Shown: positions 17,662 to 27,775, counted from the stretch's first letter. The stretch is 64,000 nucleotides of DNA from Nevskia ramosa DSM 11499 (GCF_000420645.1 NZ_ATVI01000005.1:310001-374000); one strand, 5' to 3'. Notes: generated by a model not told the origin, from the letters alone. Program-made: numbers and translations.

Positions 17662-19077
17662 TTACGTAACCGTCTCTCCCAGTGCCACCGGCTTGCCGAC
17701 GGCAATCGTCAGCCGCGCCAGCCGCTCGATCTCGTCGAGCCCGTCGTCCAGGTAATCCATCAGCGATTCCACTTTCGGCAAGGTGCGGCGGCAGGCGAGC
17801 ACGCCGAAGTCGAGGGCATCGGCGCGGCTGGACGCGGTGATGTTCAGTGCCATGCCATCGGCCAGTACCGAGACCGGATACATGCCTTCCACCGCGCAAC
17901 CCTGCCAGTACAGCGGCGAACGCGGGCCGGGTACGTTGGAGATCACCAGGTTGAAGGCGAGCTTGCCGCGCTTCGGCGCGAACAGCATGTTGACCAGACC
18001 TGGCGCCAGCGCCGCCGCCGCGTAGCCGAGAATGGCCCCCGGCTTCATCGTCGCGAAGCGCGCCTTGCTGTGCTCGACCGAGGCACGGATCGTCCGCAGA
18101 CGTTCGGCAGGATCGGCCAGATGGGTGCCGAGATTGGCGAGCAGGAAGCTGATCTGGTTGCCGACATCGCTCCGGTCCCGGCGTGTCGACATCGGCACGC
18201 CGGCAATCAGCGGCTCCTTCGGCAAGGCATGTTGATCGAGCAGGTACTGGCGCAGCGCGTGACTGCACATGGCCAGCATCACGTCATTGACGGTGCAACC
18301 CAGCGTCCGGGCCGCCGTCTTGATCTTCACCAGCGGATAGCTGCGGGCGAGGTAGCGGCGCGAGGCGCTGATCGGCTGATTCAGGATAGTCGCCGGCGCG
18401 CTGTTGCCGGAGATGGCGTCCGGATGGCCGTCGCGGCGTTCGCGCGTCGACTTGCGCAGCTCGTGGTAAATCGCCGGCACATGCTCGAAGGCGCCGCCGA
18501 AGCGATTGGCGAGCTTGACAACGCCATCGACCGGCGCGGCCAGCAGGCTGCTCGGGCGTTCGCGCCGACCCTGCGGCGGCGTGGCCCAGGGTGGTGGCAG
18601 GATGGCGGTCGGATCGGTGGACATCGAACGCAGGGTCAGGCGGGTGCCGGCGATGCCATCGGCCACCGCGTGATGCACCTTCGAGTAGGTGGCGATCAAG
18701 CCGCCTTCAATGCCCTCGATAATGTAAGTGCGCCACAGCGGATAGGCGCGATCGAGATGGCTAGCGTGCATGCGCGACACCATCGCCATCAACTCCTTCA
18801 TGCCGCCGGGACGGGGCAGGGCGAGATGGATGACGTGCTGGTCGATGTCGAACTCCGGATCTTCGACCCAGAACGCTTTGCCGAGCCGGCTTTCCAGCCG
18901 CTGGTTGAACGGTGGCAGCGGCGAGGCATAGGAGCGCAGCCGCTCGACCAGGGTCTGCGCGAAGTCCGGCGGCGCATCGGCCGGCGGCCTCAGCAGGGTC
19001 AGGTAGGCAACGTGAAAAGGCTGGTTGCGACGCTCCAGATGAATGAAGCCCATGTCCAGCGTGCTGAGTCGTTTCAT
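17662..19077 (-). CDS. WS/DGAT-type wax ester synthase/diacylglycerol acyltransferase
   Basis: A 471-residue bifunctional acyltransferase that joins fatty acyl-CoA to fatty alcohols or diacylglycerol for wax-ester and triacylglycerol storage. It starts with MKRLSTLDMGFIHLE. The catalytic HHxxxDG motif is complete (H135, H136, D140, G141). The family's second conserved region, NDVMLAMCSHALRQYL, lies near residue 260, and the C-terminal domain has FNLVISNVPGPRSPLYWQGC. This is typical of hydrocarbon- and lipid-storing gammaproteobacteria and actinobacteria. The 269 bases upstream, to the esterase gene, are non-coding. Confidence 0.94.
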   Translation of the reverse strand: MKRLSTLDMGFIHLERRNQPFHVAYLTLLRPPADAPPDFAQTLVERLRSYASPLPPFNQRLESRLGKAFWVEDPEFDIDQHVIHLALPRPGGMKELMAMVSRMHASHLDRAYPLWRTYIIEGIEGGLIATYSKVHHAVADGIAGTRLTLRSMSTDPTAILPPPWATPPQGRRERPSSLLAAPVDGVVKLANRFGGAFEHVPAIYHELRKSTRERRDGHPDAISGNSAPATILNQPISASRRYLARSYPLVKIKTAARTLGCTVNDVMLAMCSHALRQYLLDQHALPKEPLIAGVPMSTRRDRSDVGNQISFLLANLGTHLADPAERLRTIRASVEHSKARFATMKPGAILGYAAAALAPGLVNMLFAPKRGKLAFNLVISNVPGPRSPLYWQGCAVEGMYPVSVLADGMALNITASSRADALDFGVLACRRTLPKVESLMDYLDDGLDEIERLARLTIAVGKPVALGETVT

Positions 19078-19346
19078 GGTGTCTCGCTCTCTGGATTGCC
19101 CTTCGAAGTTTCTGCGTGTGCTTCAGCTTGGCGGCCGGGGATGACGGCTCGGCGACAGAGTGTCGGCTTGACGCAGTTGCATCGCATCGGCCGACTACTG
19201 CGCTCTCATGCCGTCATCCAGGACCGACTTGCTGGCCCACATGAACTTCCGACCGCTGCATGGCGGATCCGTTCGCTTCTCCTGTTCGTGTCGCGCGACC
19301 ATCTGGCTGATCTGTAGCGGCTCGTCAGTCTCACGGACGCCGACTG

Positions 19347-22300
19347 TCAACGGACCGCAGGCAGAACGCCGATTCTGTTCAGGAACTGCACTTCGATCCC
19401 GCGCGCTTCGTCGAATTTTCCGGGGCTGTCGACCCAGTCATGCCCAAGCCCTGGCTGATTGTGGAATTCGCAGATCTGTCCGTACATCTGGATTCGCGCG
19501 CAGAGGTTCAGATTGGCAGTCTCCGCGAAAACCGTATCCGCATCAGCATGGAAAACCAGAAACGGCGAGATCTGATCGTCGATGTCACGATCCGGACTGA
19601 CGGCATCGACGAAGCGCCCGAAGCGAGCCAGCTGCGAGCGGCCAAGTGCAGCCTCTGGCAGTGTCGAACTGACCCCGGACCACATGACAACGGCGCCGGC
19701 CCGCATGCTTGGCGAGCTTCCGATAGCGGTAGTGGCCGGAGGCTCGAGCAGAGATGCCCAGACGGCATTTCCGCCTCCTGAACTTGAGCCCATGACGACG
19801 ATGCGGGACGGATCGATGCCGAGCTGGCTGGCATTGTCTTGTGCCCACTTCAGCACCAGTCGCGCGTCTTCCGCATGCACGTAAGCGTAGGTTCCGAAGC
19901 GGTCGTTGACTCTCTGATCGGGCGCGATCGCGACCATGCCTTGCTCTTCGGCCCAGTAGCGAGGGCGCGTTGACGGTAGCCCGCCGCGTGCCCAGCCGCC
20001 GCCGCTCCAGTCGATATAGGCGGCTCGTCGATCCGAGCTGCGCCAGCCGGGAGGCTGAAACACGTAAGCGCGCAGAGGAATCACGCCGTCCGAACGAATG
20101 ACGTAGCTTGCGTCGGTACCCGATGGCATCGGCGGTGTATTGGCGACTGCGTCGACCGTGGTGGTCAGCGTTAGGCTCGAGCTGACTTGGCCGATCTTCA
20201 GGGTCAGCGTCTGGTCGGATGAGAAAGTCGACGGCATGACGGTCCGAAGCGTGACCTGATCGCCTTCGTAAACGGTTCCGGACGTTGCTCGGTAAGGTCC
20301 ATCATTGATTCGGTACTGCCCGCCGGTGACAGACACGACCTGCGCGCCATCGGCATTGGTCACGGTAACCGGCTCCGTTGTCTGCACGGATCCCGGCAAG
20401 ACCAGACCACCCGAATAGATCGAGGCCGGCAGCAGCGTGAACCGGGCGGGACGGGTCGGCGTGCCTTGGGTACGAACCAGCCAGTTGGTGGTGGTGGAGC
20501 CGACCGTGACGTCTGCGGAGTAGCTGCGGGCGTAATCCGGCCCGGTGATCACCCGCAGTCTCAGCGCATCGCCCCAATGAACGATCCCCGGCGAAGAAGT
20601 GAAAGCGCCGCCGTTCAGGCTGTAGGAAAGGCCGGCGGTTACCGAGATCGGCACCGGGACATTGACGCCCTTGACGATCATCGGCGGTGTGATGACCTGA
20701 CTGTTGATCGCTTCTGCCTTGGTCAGGGGAAGCTGCAGGGAATCAGGCGCGCGATCTTCGGGGGCCGATGTCGTCACACTGAACTTTGTCGAGAAGGCTC
20801 CCACCGAGATCGTGGCTTCCAGCCGGTCATCGATCGCCGGGGCTGCGGCAACCGCCACCCGCAGTCGATCCCCGTTGGTGCCGACACCGGCGACATCCGT
20901 GAACGGGCCTTCATTCAAGCTGTACTGGCCGCCTCTAATTCCGATCCGCGCCGGCGTGGCGAGCCCGGACAAGGTAACCGTGTCGCTGATGCCGAGCAGC
21001 AGCGGAAAGCTCTGCATTGATCCGAGCGCGAACGAACGCGGCGCTGCATTGCCATTGGCGGTGGTCACCGAGAAACGTGCCGACCTCAGTCCGATTCGCA
21101 GTTCCGCCACCGCTACGCCGTTTGCGCTTGCAGTTGCTGCAACCCGCACGCGTGCCCCTGAGGCAACGGTACCGGCGGTTGTCGTCCACGGCCCGCTACC
21201 GATCTGATAAGCCCCGCCGGTGACGGAAATCCGAGTGCCCGAATCGATGCCGGCAACGGTGATCGCTGCGCTGGTCGTGCTGCTGCCCGGCATGGCCGAG
21301 AACGCAGGCTCGAAGGAGAACGGCTCCGGCGTCGTATCGCGTAGTCGTGATTCCAGAACGAAGTCAGTCGACAAGGTGCCCACGGTCAGCCGTGCCGCCG
21401 CGGTTGCGCCGTAGGCATTCGACGCCGTTGCCCGAACTTCGACGATGTCGCCGTTGGCGACGGTACCGGTCGTCGCGGCATACGGCGAGCCATTGACGCT
21501 ATAGGTGCCGCCAGTGATCGAAATCGGCGCCGAGGCGCCGAGGCCGAGAATCTGCACGGCCTCGCTGACCTGCACGCTGCCCGGTTCGACGTGGGAGAGC
21601 GGCGTGAAGACGACAGGATCGGGCGTGAGATCCTGGGTCGGCTGATCGTCATCGATGATCGTGCCGATGGCGCTGCCACGGGCGATCTTTCCGCGTCCGG
21701 TCGGCGCACTGAGCGCCAGCGACATGGTTTCGTCGTTCTCGTCGATGCGATCGCCGATCACCGAGACTTCCACGGCCTGTGTGGTGACGCCGGGGGCGAA
21801 TGTCAGCTTGCCCGAGGAGGCAACATAGTCACTGCCGGATTTTGCAGTGCCGTTTGCCGAGGCGTAGTTGACCGTGACGGTCGCCTTCGGTGCCGGTTGC
21901 GCGGAAACGATGAAGCGCAGGCTTTTGCTTTCGCCGTTGCCTTCGGTGACCGAGGCATCGGCCACCGAGAGCGAGACGTCCGGCTCTGGCGTGTCGTCGT
22001 CGAGAATGGTGCCGATCCCGCGTCGCTTCCCGAGCGTGGCGCCGTCGGGATCGGATAGATTGACGAAAAATGTTTCGTCGGGCTCGCTGGCCGTGTCGCC
22101 ATTGATCTTGACCGTCACGGTCTGGCGGATCTGGCCTCGCGTGAAACGAACGACACGGCTGATGGAATCGTAGTCGCTGCCCGCCGAAGCCGTGCCGTTC
22201 GACGTTGCCACTCGAACCGAGATTCGGCCGTCGGCCTTTTCCGACAGTGACACCGTGAAGTTCATCGAAACTTTCTTCAGTATCTTGTCGCCTTCGCGCA

Positions 22301-22460
22301 CGCTCACATCATTGATGCTGACGCTGGGTGTGCTGGCGGCGAGTGCCTTTCCAGGCATCGACACAGCGGTCGCAATGAAGAGGGCCAAGCCGATCAGGCG
22401 AGCGGCCGCCGGCGCCGGCAGGGATTCCCGTCCCTGAACAATTGTCGTCCCCATGTGCAC
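19347..22460 (-). CDS. Secreted modular protein: two Calx-beta domains, about five Ig-like repeats, C-terminal esterase
   Basis: A 1037-residue protein with a signal peptide (cleavage after ALA, about residue 42). Two Calx-beta calcium-binding domains follow (about 45-155 and 160-280), each ending with the GTI-x-DDD signature. Residues about 290-800 contain five or six copies of a roughly 100-residue unit with the core ISVTGGxYSxNGGPY...GTVxxGDxVxVR...TVGxxSxxF, resembling Ig-like repeats of surface proteins. The C-terminal 230 residues are an alpha/beta hydrolase: DWSGGGWARGG provides the oxyanion region, GSSSG gives the nucleophile S893, acid candidates are D973/D975 in HADAD, and the base is H1007 in GLGHDW. 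The combination reads as a surface-anchored or released esterase or peptidase. The substrate is unknown. Confidence 0.8.
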   Translation of the reverse strand: MHMGTTIVQGRESLPAPAAARLIGLALFIATAVSMPGKALAASTPSVSINDVSVREGDKILKKVSMNFTVSLSEKADGRISVRVATSNGTASAGSDYDSISRVVRFTRGQIRQTVTVKINGDTASEPDETFFVNLSDPDGATLGKRRGIGTILDDDTPEPDVSLSVADASVTEGNGESKSLRFIVSAQPAPKATVTVNYASANGTAKSGSDYVASSGKLTFAPGVTTQAVEVSVIGDRIDENDETMSLALSAPTGRGKIARGSAIGTIIDDDQPTQDLTPDPVVFTPLSHVEPGSVQVSEAVQILGLGASAPISITGGTYSVNGSPYAATTGTVANGDIVEVRATASNAYGATAAARLTVGTLSTDFVLESRLRDTTPEPFSFEPAFSAMPGSSTTSAAITVAGIDSGTRISVTGGAYQIGSGPWTTTAGTVASGARVRVAATASANGVAVAELRIGLRSARFSVTTANGNAAPRSFALGSMQSFPLLLGISDTVTLSGLATPARIGIRGGQYSLNEGPFTDVAGVGTNGDRLRVAVAAAPAIDDRLEATISVGAFSTKFSVTTSAPEDRAPDSLQLPLTKAEAINSQVITPPMIVKGVNVPVPISVTAGLSYSLNGGAFTSSPGIVHWGDALRLRVITGPDYARSYSADVTVGSTTTNWLVRTQGTPTRPARFTLLPASIYSGGLVLPGSVQTTEPVTVTNADGAQVVSVTGGQYRINDGPYRATSGTVYEGDQVTLRTVMPSTFSSDQTLTLKIGQVSSSLTLTTTVDAVANTPPMPSGTDASYVIRSDGVIPLRAYVFQPPGWRSSDRRAAYIDWSGGGWARGGLPSTRPRYWAEEQGMVAIAPDQRVNDRFGTYAYVHAEDARLVLKWAQDNASQLGIDPSRIVVMGSSSGGGNAVWASLLEPPATTAIGSSPSMRAGAVVMWSGVSSTLPEAALGRSQLARFGRFVDAVSPDRDIDDQISPFLVFHADADTVFAETANLNLCARIQMYGQICEFHNQPGLGHDWVDSPGKFDEARGIEVQFLNRIGVLPAVR

Positions 22461-22619
22461 ACCCTTTTAGTAATTTTGCGATGAAGCCCGCTGCGATCCG
22501 GATACTTTTCGAGGTTCCGCGTCGCGGAAGGCCATCGTCGCCAGATTTCTCACGCAAGGTTAGTGCAAGCTGCGCCCCGAAGTAGAACCGTCAATACAGA
22601 CCATCGACAAATTCTCCAC

Positions 22620-23201
22620 GTGAATATCGAAGACCCAAACTTCCAGGAACCCCGGCGCACGATCTCGTCGATCTGCGTCTTCTGCGGCTCGCGCCACGGC
22701 GGCAAGCCGGCGTACGCCGAGAACGCTCGCGAACTCGGCCGCTTGATGGCTGAGCGCGGCATCCGTCTGGTCTACGGCGGCGGGCGGGTCGGGCTGATGG
22801 GCGAGGTGGCCGATGCGGTGATGGCCGGCGGCGGCGAGGTGATCGGCGTGATTCCGAGCCTGCTGATCGAGAAGGAGGTGGAGCATCGCGGCCTGACCCA
22901 GTTGCACGAAGTCGGCTCGATGCACGAGCGCAAGGCGATGATGGAGCAGTTGTCCGATGCCTTCATCGTGCTGCCCGGCGGCTACGGCACGCTCGACGAG
23001 GCCTGCGAAATTCTCACCTGGGCGCAGCTGGGCCTGCATCGCAAGCCGATCGGCGTGGTCAACACTGCCGGCTATTTCGATCTGCTGAACGCGTTTCTCG
23101 ATCACGCGCTGAACGAGGATTTCGTCTCCGAACGCAGCCGCCGCCTGCTGGCCATGGAAACCACTCCGGCGGCCTTGCTGGATGTGCTGCTGATGAGTTG
23201 A
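22620..23201 (+). CDS. LOG-family phosphoribohydrolase (TIGR00730-type Rossmann protein)
   Basis: Cytokinin-riboside-5'-monophosphate phosphoribohydrolase family (Lonely Guy), often mislabelled lysine decarboxylase. Members release the base from N6-modified AMP. The diagnostic motif PGGYGTLDE is present, preceded by CVFCGSRHGGKPAY and YGGGRVGLMG. The GTG at 22620 gives 193 residues, the usual family length; an in-frame GTG at 22563 would add 19 residues with no family similarity. The preceding 160 bases up to the esterase gene hold nothing obvious. Confidence 0.88.
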   Translation: MNIEDPNFQEPRRTISSICVFCGSRHGGKPAYAENARELGRLMAERGIRLVYGGGRVGLMGEVADAVMAGGGEVIGVIPSLLIEKEVEHRGLTQLHEVGSMHERKAMMEQLSDAFIVLPGGYGTLDEACEILTWAQLGLHRKPIGVVNTAGYFDLLNAFLDHALNEDFVSERSRRLLAMETTPAALLDVLLMS

Positions 23202-23230
23202 TACTTGGTTGATGCTGGGGCGGTGCCAGT

Positions 23231-23264
23231 ATGGGAAAATTTCCCGATCGGGAAGTTTTCCCAT
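23231..23264. promoter_or_regulatory. 34-bp near-perfect palindrome upstream of the TonB receptor
   Basis: Two overlapping copies of a dyad related to ATCGGGAA-N3-TTCCCGAT. The left copy is ATGGGAAaatTTCCCGAT, the right copy ATCGGGAAgttTTCCCAT. Together they form a 34-base palindrome with one mismatched pair. A 17-base stretch (23248-23264 region) matches, in reverse complement, the repeat at 36927-36945. It lies about 105-135 bases before the receptor start, in a plausible operator position. Confidence 0.55.
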
Positions 23265-23366
23265 TGCCGGTCAGTCAGCGCTCGCATCAGGCTGCCGGTG
23301 CGTGAATTGGGTCCGAGCTGCGCCCTCAGAGCGCGGCCATGCAGACAAGAGAGAAAGGAGAACCTC

Positions 23367-25685
23367 GTGATTCGCAGAACTTTGTTGCTGTCGCTGCTTG
23401 CGACCGCATGGCCCGCTATTGCGCAGCAGCCCGCTGCGGCGCCGCAGGAAGAACCGGTGCAACTCGCTCCGGTGCGGGTGATCGGCGTGGCGCCGACCGA
23501 CAACCAGGGCGTGCCGCTGGACCGCTATCCGGGCAACGCCCAGGCGGCGACGGCCGAGGACATCCAGAACGCGCAGTCGCAAAGCTTGAGCGATTTCATG
23601 TCGCGCAAGCTCGGCAGCGTGTTCGTCTCCGATGCCCAGAACAATCCTTACCAGCCAGATCTGTTCTATCGCGGCTATTCGATTTCGCCGCTGCTCGGCC
23701 TGCCGCAGGGCCTGGCGCTGTACATCGACGGCATGCGGGTCAACGAAACCTTCGGCGATGTCGTCAACTGGGATCTGATTCCGGACGCCGCGATCCAGTC
23801 GCTGCAGCTGGTGCCCGGCTCGAACCCGGTATTCGGCCAGAACACCTTGGCCGGCGCGCTGACCCTGCGCACCAAGAGCGGCTTCGATCTGAACGGCACC
23901 CGCATCGAACTTGGCGGCGGCTCGTTCGGCCGTTACGGCACGTCGGTGGAGCAGGGCTGGTCGCAAGGCCATTACGCGACCTACATCGCCGGCGAGTACG
24001 ACCGCGAAGACGGCTGGCGTGATTTCTCGCCGAGCCGCATCGGCCGCCTGTTCGCGAAGGGCAGCTACCTCGATGAAAAAAGCTCGGCTGATCTGAGTGT
24101 GACGCTTGCCGATAACCGCCTGACCGGCAACGGTGCCGCCCCGGTTGCGCTGCTCGAACGCGAAGGTCGTGGCCGCATCTTCACCTACCCGGATCTCACC
24201 GAGCCGCGCCTGGGTGCGATCAACCTGCAGGCCAGCCATCGCTACTCGAAGCATCTCGATGTGTCCGGCGGCCTGAGCTTCCGGCGCAATTATTCGAAAT
24301 CGCTGAACGGCGACGGCACCGAGTACGAGGCTTGTGCCGAGAACGGCCCGTTCCTGTGTGCCGAAGAGGCCGACGGCGAACAAGTGCTGACCACACCGAA
24401 CGGCAACCCGATTGTCGCCAGCGCGGCCAACGATTCGGCGACCATCAACACCTCGTCGACCGACCAGCAGGTCTATGCCTTCCGCGGCCAGGTAACGCTC
24501 AGCGGCGACAACGTCCGCAACCGTCTGATCATCGGCAGCACCGCGGAACTGGGTCGTGCTCGTTTCGCCTCACAGACCGAACTCGGCGCCTTGACTGAAG
24601 ACCGCGGTGCCGAAGGCAGCGGCGAACAAGTGCTCGATTCCTTCGTCCGCCTGCGCACCCGCAAGTACGTCTACAGCGGCTTCGTAGTCGCCAACTATTC
24701 GCCGATCGAGCCGCTAGACATCACCGCCGCCGCGAGCCTGAACCACACGCACATCGTCTTGCGTGATCTCGGCGAGGACGATGATCTCAACGGCAATCAC
24801 CGCTACACCCGGCTCAATCCCTCGATCGGCGCGACCTGGAAGTTCACGCCGGGGCTGACCGGCTTCGCGAACTACGCCGAATCGGCGCGCGCGCCGACGC
24901 CGGTCGAGCTGACCTGCGCCGATCCGAACGATCCCTGTCGCTTGCCGAATGGCTTCGTCAGCGATCCGCCGTTGCATCAGGTGGTCACGCGCACCATCGA
25001 GACCGGCCTGCGCTGGAACTCGCCGAACTACAGCGGCTCGATCGCGCTGTTCAACAGCGCCAACAACAACGACATCCTGTTCATCACCGACGGCGATCTG
25101 ACCACCGAAGGCTATTTCGACAACGTCGGCGAGACGCGCCGTCGCGGCATCGAGTTCGGCGGCAACTACCGGATCACCAACGCGCTCAGTTTCAACCTGC
25201 AATACACCTATCTCGACGCACAGTTCCTCGACGGCTTCCTGGTCAACTCGCCGAACCATCCGGTGCGCAATCCGGATGACCCGGAGGAATCGGCCGATTC
25301 GTCACGGGTCGTCAATTCCGGCAATCGCATTCCGCTGGTGCCGCGCCATCTCGGCAAGGCTGCGCTCGAATATCGCGTGCCGATCTTCGGCGTCGGCTTC
25401 GAGGCAACCGGCCGCAGCAGCTCCAACTATCGCGGCGATGAATCGAACACCGATCCGGACACCATCCCCGGCTTCGTGATCTTCGGCCTGTATGGCGACT
25501 ACAAGCCGCTGCCCTGGCTGACTCTGTTCGGCCGCGTGTCGAACCTGTTCGATCGCAAGTTCGCAACCTTCGGCGTCTACGGCGAAGCCGAGGAAACGCT
25601 CGGTGAGGACTACGAAGGCGAGTACCGCTTCATCGGCCCCGGCGCCCCGCGCGCGTTCTTCGGTGGGGTGCGGCTGCAGTTCTGA
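23367..25685 (+). CDS. TonB-dependent outer membrane receptor
   Basis: A 772-residue receptor. The GTG at 23367 was chosen because GAAAGGAG sits seven bases before it and the product begins with a signal peptide (IRRTLLLSLLATAWPAIAQ). The plug domain runs from about 40 to 175 (SDFMSRKLGSVFVSDAQ, YIDGMRVNETFGD, VPGSNPVFGQNTLAGALTL). The beta barrel ends in the C-terminal phenylalanine (FFGGVRLQF) required for Bam recognition. No TonB-box consensus is clear. The ligand is unknown: no siderophore, heme or cobalamin gene is adjacent. The palindromic operator-like site upstream suggests regulated expression. Confidence 0.93.
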   Translation: MIRRTLLLSLLATAWPAIAQQPAAAPQEEPVQLAPVRVIGVAPTDNQGVPLDRYPGNAQAATAEDIQNAQSQSLSDFMSRKLGSVFVSDAQNNPYQPDLFYRGYSISPLLGLPQGLALYIDGMRVNETFGDVVNWDLIPDAAIQSLQLVPGSNPVFGQNTLAGALTLRTKSGFDLNGTRIELGGGSFGRYGTSVEQGWSQGHYATYIAGEYDREDGWRDFSPSRIGRLFAKGSYLDEKSSADLSVTLADNRLTGNGAAPVALLEREGRGRIFTYPDLTEPRLGAINLQASHRYSKHLDVSGGLSFRRNYSKSLNGDGTEYEACAENGPFLCAEEADGEQVLTTPNGNPIVASAANDSATINTSSTDQQVYAFRGQVTLSGDNVRNRLIIGSTAELGRARFASQTELGALTEDRGAEGSGEQVLDSFVRLRTRKYVYSGFVVANYSPIEPLDITAAASLNHTHIVLRDLGEDDDLNGNHRYTRLNPSIGATWKFTPGLTGFANYAESARAPTPVELTCADPNDPCRLPNGFVSDPPLHQVVTRTIETGLRWNSPNYSGSIALFNSANNNDILFITDGDLTTEGYFDNVGETRRRGIEFGGNYRITNALSFNLQYTYLDAQFLDGFLVNSPNHPVRNPDDPEESADSSRVVNSGNRIPLVPRHLGKAALEYRVPIFGVGFEATGRSSSNYRGDESNTDPDTIPGFVIFGLYGDYKPLPWLTLFGRVSNLFDRKFATFGVYGEAEETLGEDYEGEYRFIGPGAPRAFFGGVRLQF

Positions 25686-25826
25686 AAGTTGGGGTAGGCC
25701 GCGGGCATCGCCCGACGCTTTGTGCAGCCGCGCCGTCGCCCACGGGGCGACCTACAAAGCTCGTGCAATTGCCGCGGCGTCGGGCTTCTGAAACAGTGAG
25801 GCCCGTTTCCCGATGCTTCCCGCCCC

Positions 25827-26927
25827 GTGCTCCCTGCCGTCCTGCTGCTGATCGCTGCACTGCGCATCACCCTGCTGCTGCGCCAGCGGGCTGTGCTGCG
25901 CACTCAGGATCAGGCCTATGCGATGGGCGTGGTGACGCAGCGAGTCGGCCAGCAGCTGTGGCAGCAGGGCTGGCCGCTGCTTCTGCTGGGCCTGATGCCA
26001 TTGCTCAAGGGTAGCGAACCGCTGCTGCTGTTCGTGCTGGTGACCGCCGGCTGGTTCTGGGAACTGCCGCCGAAGGCGTACAAGCCGTTCGGCCTCGATG
26101 CGCGGCATGGCATGAACCGGATGAGCGTCGCAGCATTCCTGCGCGAACAGGCGATCAAGCTCGTGCTGTTTGCCGCGCTCGCTTTGCCGGCCGCCTGGTT
26201 GGCGCTGGTTCTGATCGAGCACACGGACAAGCGGGCCTGGCTCGCGATCTGGGCGATCGGCTGGGGTGCCTGGGCTGGCTTGCGCTGGTTGCAGCCGCGC
26301 TACGTCGCGCCGCTATTCGACAAAGTTGAATCGCTGCCGGCCGGCGAACTGCGCAGCCGGCTAGAAAGCCTGCTTACGCGAAGTGGTGTGCGTGATCAGC
26401 GCCTGTTTTTGCTGCGGGCTTCAGCTCGTTCCGCGCAGGCCAACGCGCAGGTCTCCGGCAGTGCACGGGCGCCGCGCATCGTCCTCGGCGATACCTTGAT
26501 CGGCCTGCTGAAAGCCGACGAGATCGAGTCCGTAGTCGCCCATGAACTCGGCCATATCCAGCGCGGGCATCTGCGCTTCCAGTTGCTGATGATCGGCGCG
26601 GCCTCGTTCGCGACGGTGATGATCGCGGCGGCACTGACGGCGGGCATTGCCGAGCCGGTTGCCAAGCTGGCGATCGCCTGGGCGCTGCTGCCGTCGTTAT
26701 GGTTCTTTGCCTTGCCGCTGGCGAACTACTGGTATCGCCGCTTCGAGTTCGAAGCCGATGCCTCGGCAGCGCGCCATGCCAGCGGCGCAGCACTGGCGCG
26801 TGCGCTGCGCACACTGACCCGCAACAACCGCAATGCGCCGATCGCCGACCGCTGGTACGAGCGCGTCTATCACACGCATCCGGCGACTTCAGAGCGGCTC
26901 GACCGTCTCGACAAAGTCGGCACATGA
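25827..26927 (+). CDS. M48-family membrane metallopeptidase
   Basis: A 366-residue zinc peptidase of the Ste24/HtpX class. The zinc site HELGH is at residues 239-243 (VVAHELGHIQRGH), and the third ligand is probably in FEFEADASAARHA about 65 residues later. Several hydrophobic segments (about 1-20, 45-75, 110-130, 138-150, 255-285) place the active site at the inner membrane. The family degrades misfolded membrane proteins or processes CAAX-like ends. The start is a GTG, and no better in-frame ATG gives the first helix. It overlaps the next gene by ATGA. Confidence 0.88.
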   Translation: MLPAVLLLIAALRITLLLRQRAVLRTQDQAYAMGVVTQRVGQQLWQQGWPLLLLGLMPLLKGSEPLLLFVLVTAGWFWELPPKAYKPFGLDARHGMNRMSVAAFLREQAIKLVLFAALALPAAWLALVLIEHTDKRAWLAIWAIGWGAWAGLRWLQPRYVAPLFDKVESLPAGELRSRLESLLTRSGVRDQRLFLLRASARSAQANAQVSGSARAPRIVLGDTLIGLLKADEIESVVAHELGHIQRGHLRFQLLMIGAASFATVMIAAALTAGIAEPVAKLAIAWALLPSLWFFALPLANYWYRRFEFEADASAARHASGAALARALRTLTRNNRNAPIADRWYERVYHTHPATSERLDRLDKVGT

Positions 26928-27775
26928 GCGCCGCGTTGCGCATCGCTTTGCTGACCTTGCTGGCGCTGAGCGCGTTCGCGGCGAACTCGATTCTTGCGCG
27001 CGTCGCCTTGCGCGACGGCGCGATGGATCCATTGGCGTTCACCGCGCTGCGTATCGCGTCCGGTGCGCTGATGCTGGCGATTCTGCTGAAGCTTCGTCGT
27101 CGGCCCTTCGCCGGCGACTGGCCGTCCGCCGTCGCGCTGGTCGCCTATGCCGCAGCGTTCTCGGTGGCTTATCTGTCGATCCCGGCCGGTGCAGGCGCCT
27201 TGCTGCTGTTTGGCGCGGTGCAGGTGACGATGATCGGCACCGGACTGACCCAGGGCGATCGGCCGCCATGGCAGGAATGGGGCGGGGTGCTGGTCTCGTT
27301 CAGCGGTTTGCTGCTGTTCCTGCTGCCGGGGCTTGGTCGCCCGCCGTTGGCTGGCAGCTTGTTGATGATCGCGGCTGGCATTGCCTGGGCGGTGTATAGC
27401 CTGCGCGGCAGACGAAAATCGGATCGGCCGAATGATCCGCTGGCAGCCACGGCCGGCAACTTCCTGCGCGGCCTGCCGCTGGCGGTGCTGCCCTGGCTGG
27501 TGTTCGGCGGCACGCAATGGAATCCGCTCGGCGTGGGCTGTGCGCTGGCGTCCGGCGCCCTGGCTTCCGGGCTCGGTTATGCCGTCTGGTACACGGTGCT
27601 GCCGAAGCTCACGGCGCTGCGCGCGAGCCTCGTGCAACTGGCAGTGCCGGTGCTGGTGGCGGCGATCGGCATCGTCTTTCTCGGCGAGCCAGCGAGCTTG
27701 CGTCTGCTGGCGGGAGCGGCGCTGATTCTTGGCGGGTTGGCGCTCGCGACCTTGTATCGCCCGGCCGCGCGCTGA
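26924..27775 (+). CDS. EamA/DMT-superfamily transporter
   Basis: A 283-residue protein of ten predicted transmembrane helices built from two EamA repeats. The second repeat begins around residue 140 and ends with LAVPVLVAAIGIVFLGEPASLRLLAGAALILGG-type sequence characteristic of the family. It is probably an exporter of amino acids or other small metabolites, or an uncharacterised permease; the substrate cannot be read. The ATG lies within the stop of the M48 gene (ATGA), so the two are co-translated. Confidence 0.85.
   Translation: MSAALRIALLTLLALSAFAANSILARVALRDGAMDPLAFTALRIASGALMLAILLKLRRRPFAGDWPSAVALVAYAAAFSVAYLSIPAGAGALLLFGAVQVTMIGTGLTQGDRPPWQEWGGVLVSFSGLLLFLLPGLGRPPLAGSLLMIAAGIAWAVYSLRGRRKSDRPNDPLAATAGNFLRGLPLAVLPWLVFGGTQWNPLGVGCALASGALASGLGYAVWYTVLPKLTALRASLVQLAVPVLVAAIGIVFLGEPASLRLLAGAALILGGLALATLYRPAAR

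Noticed and set aside
17563..19317. 584-codon plus-strand frame opposite the WS/DGAT gene
   Set aside because: Shadow of a gene with an intact HHxxxDG motif.
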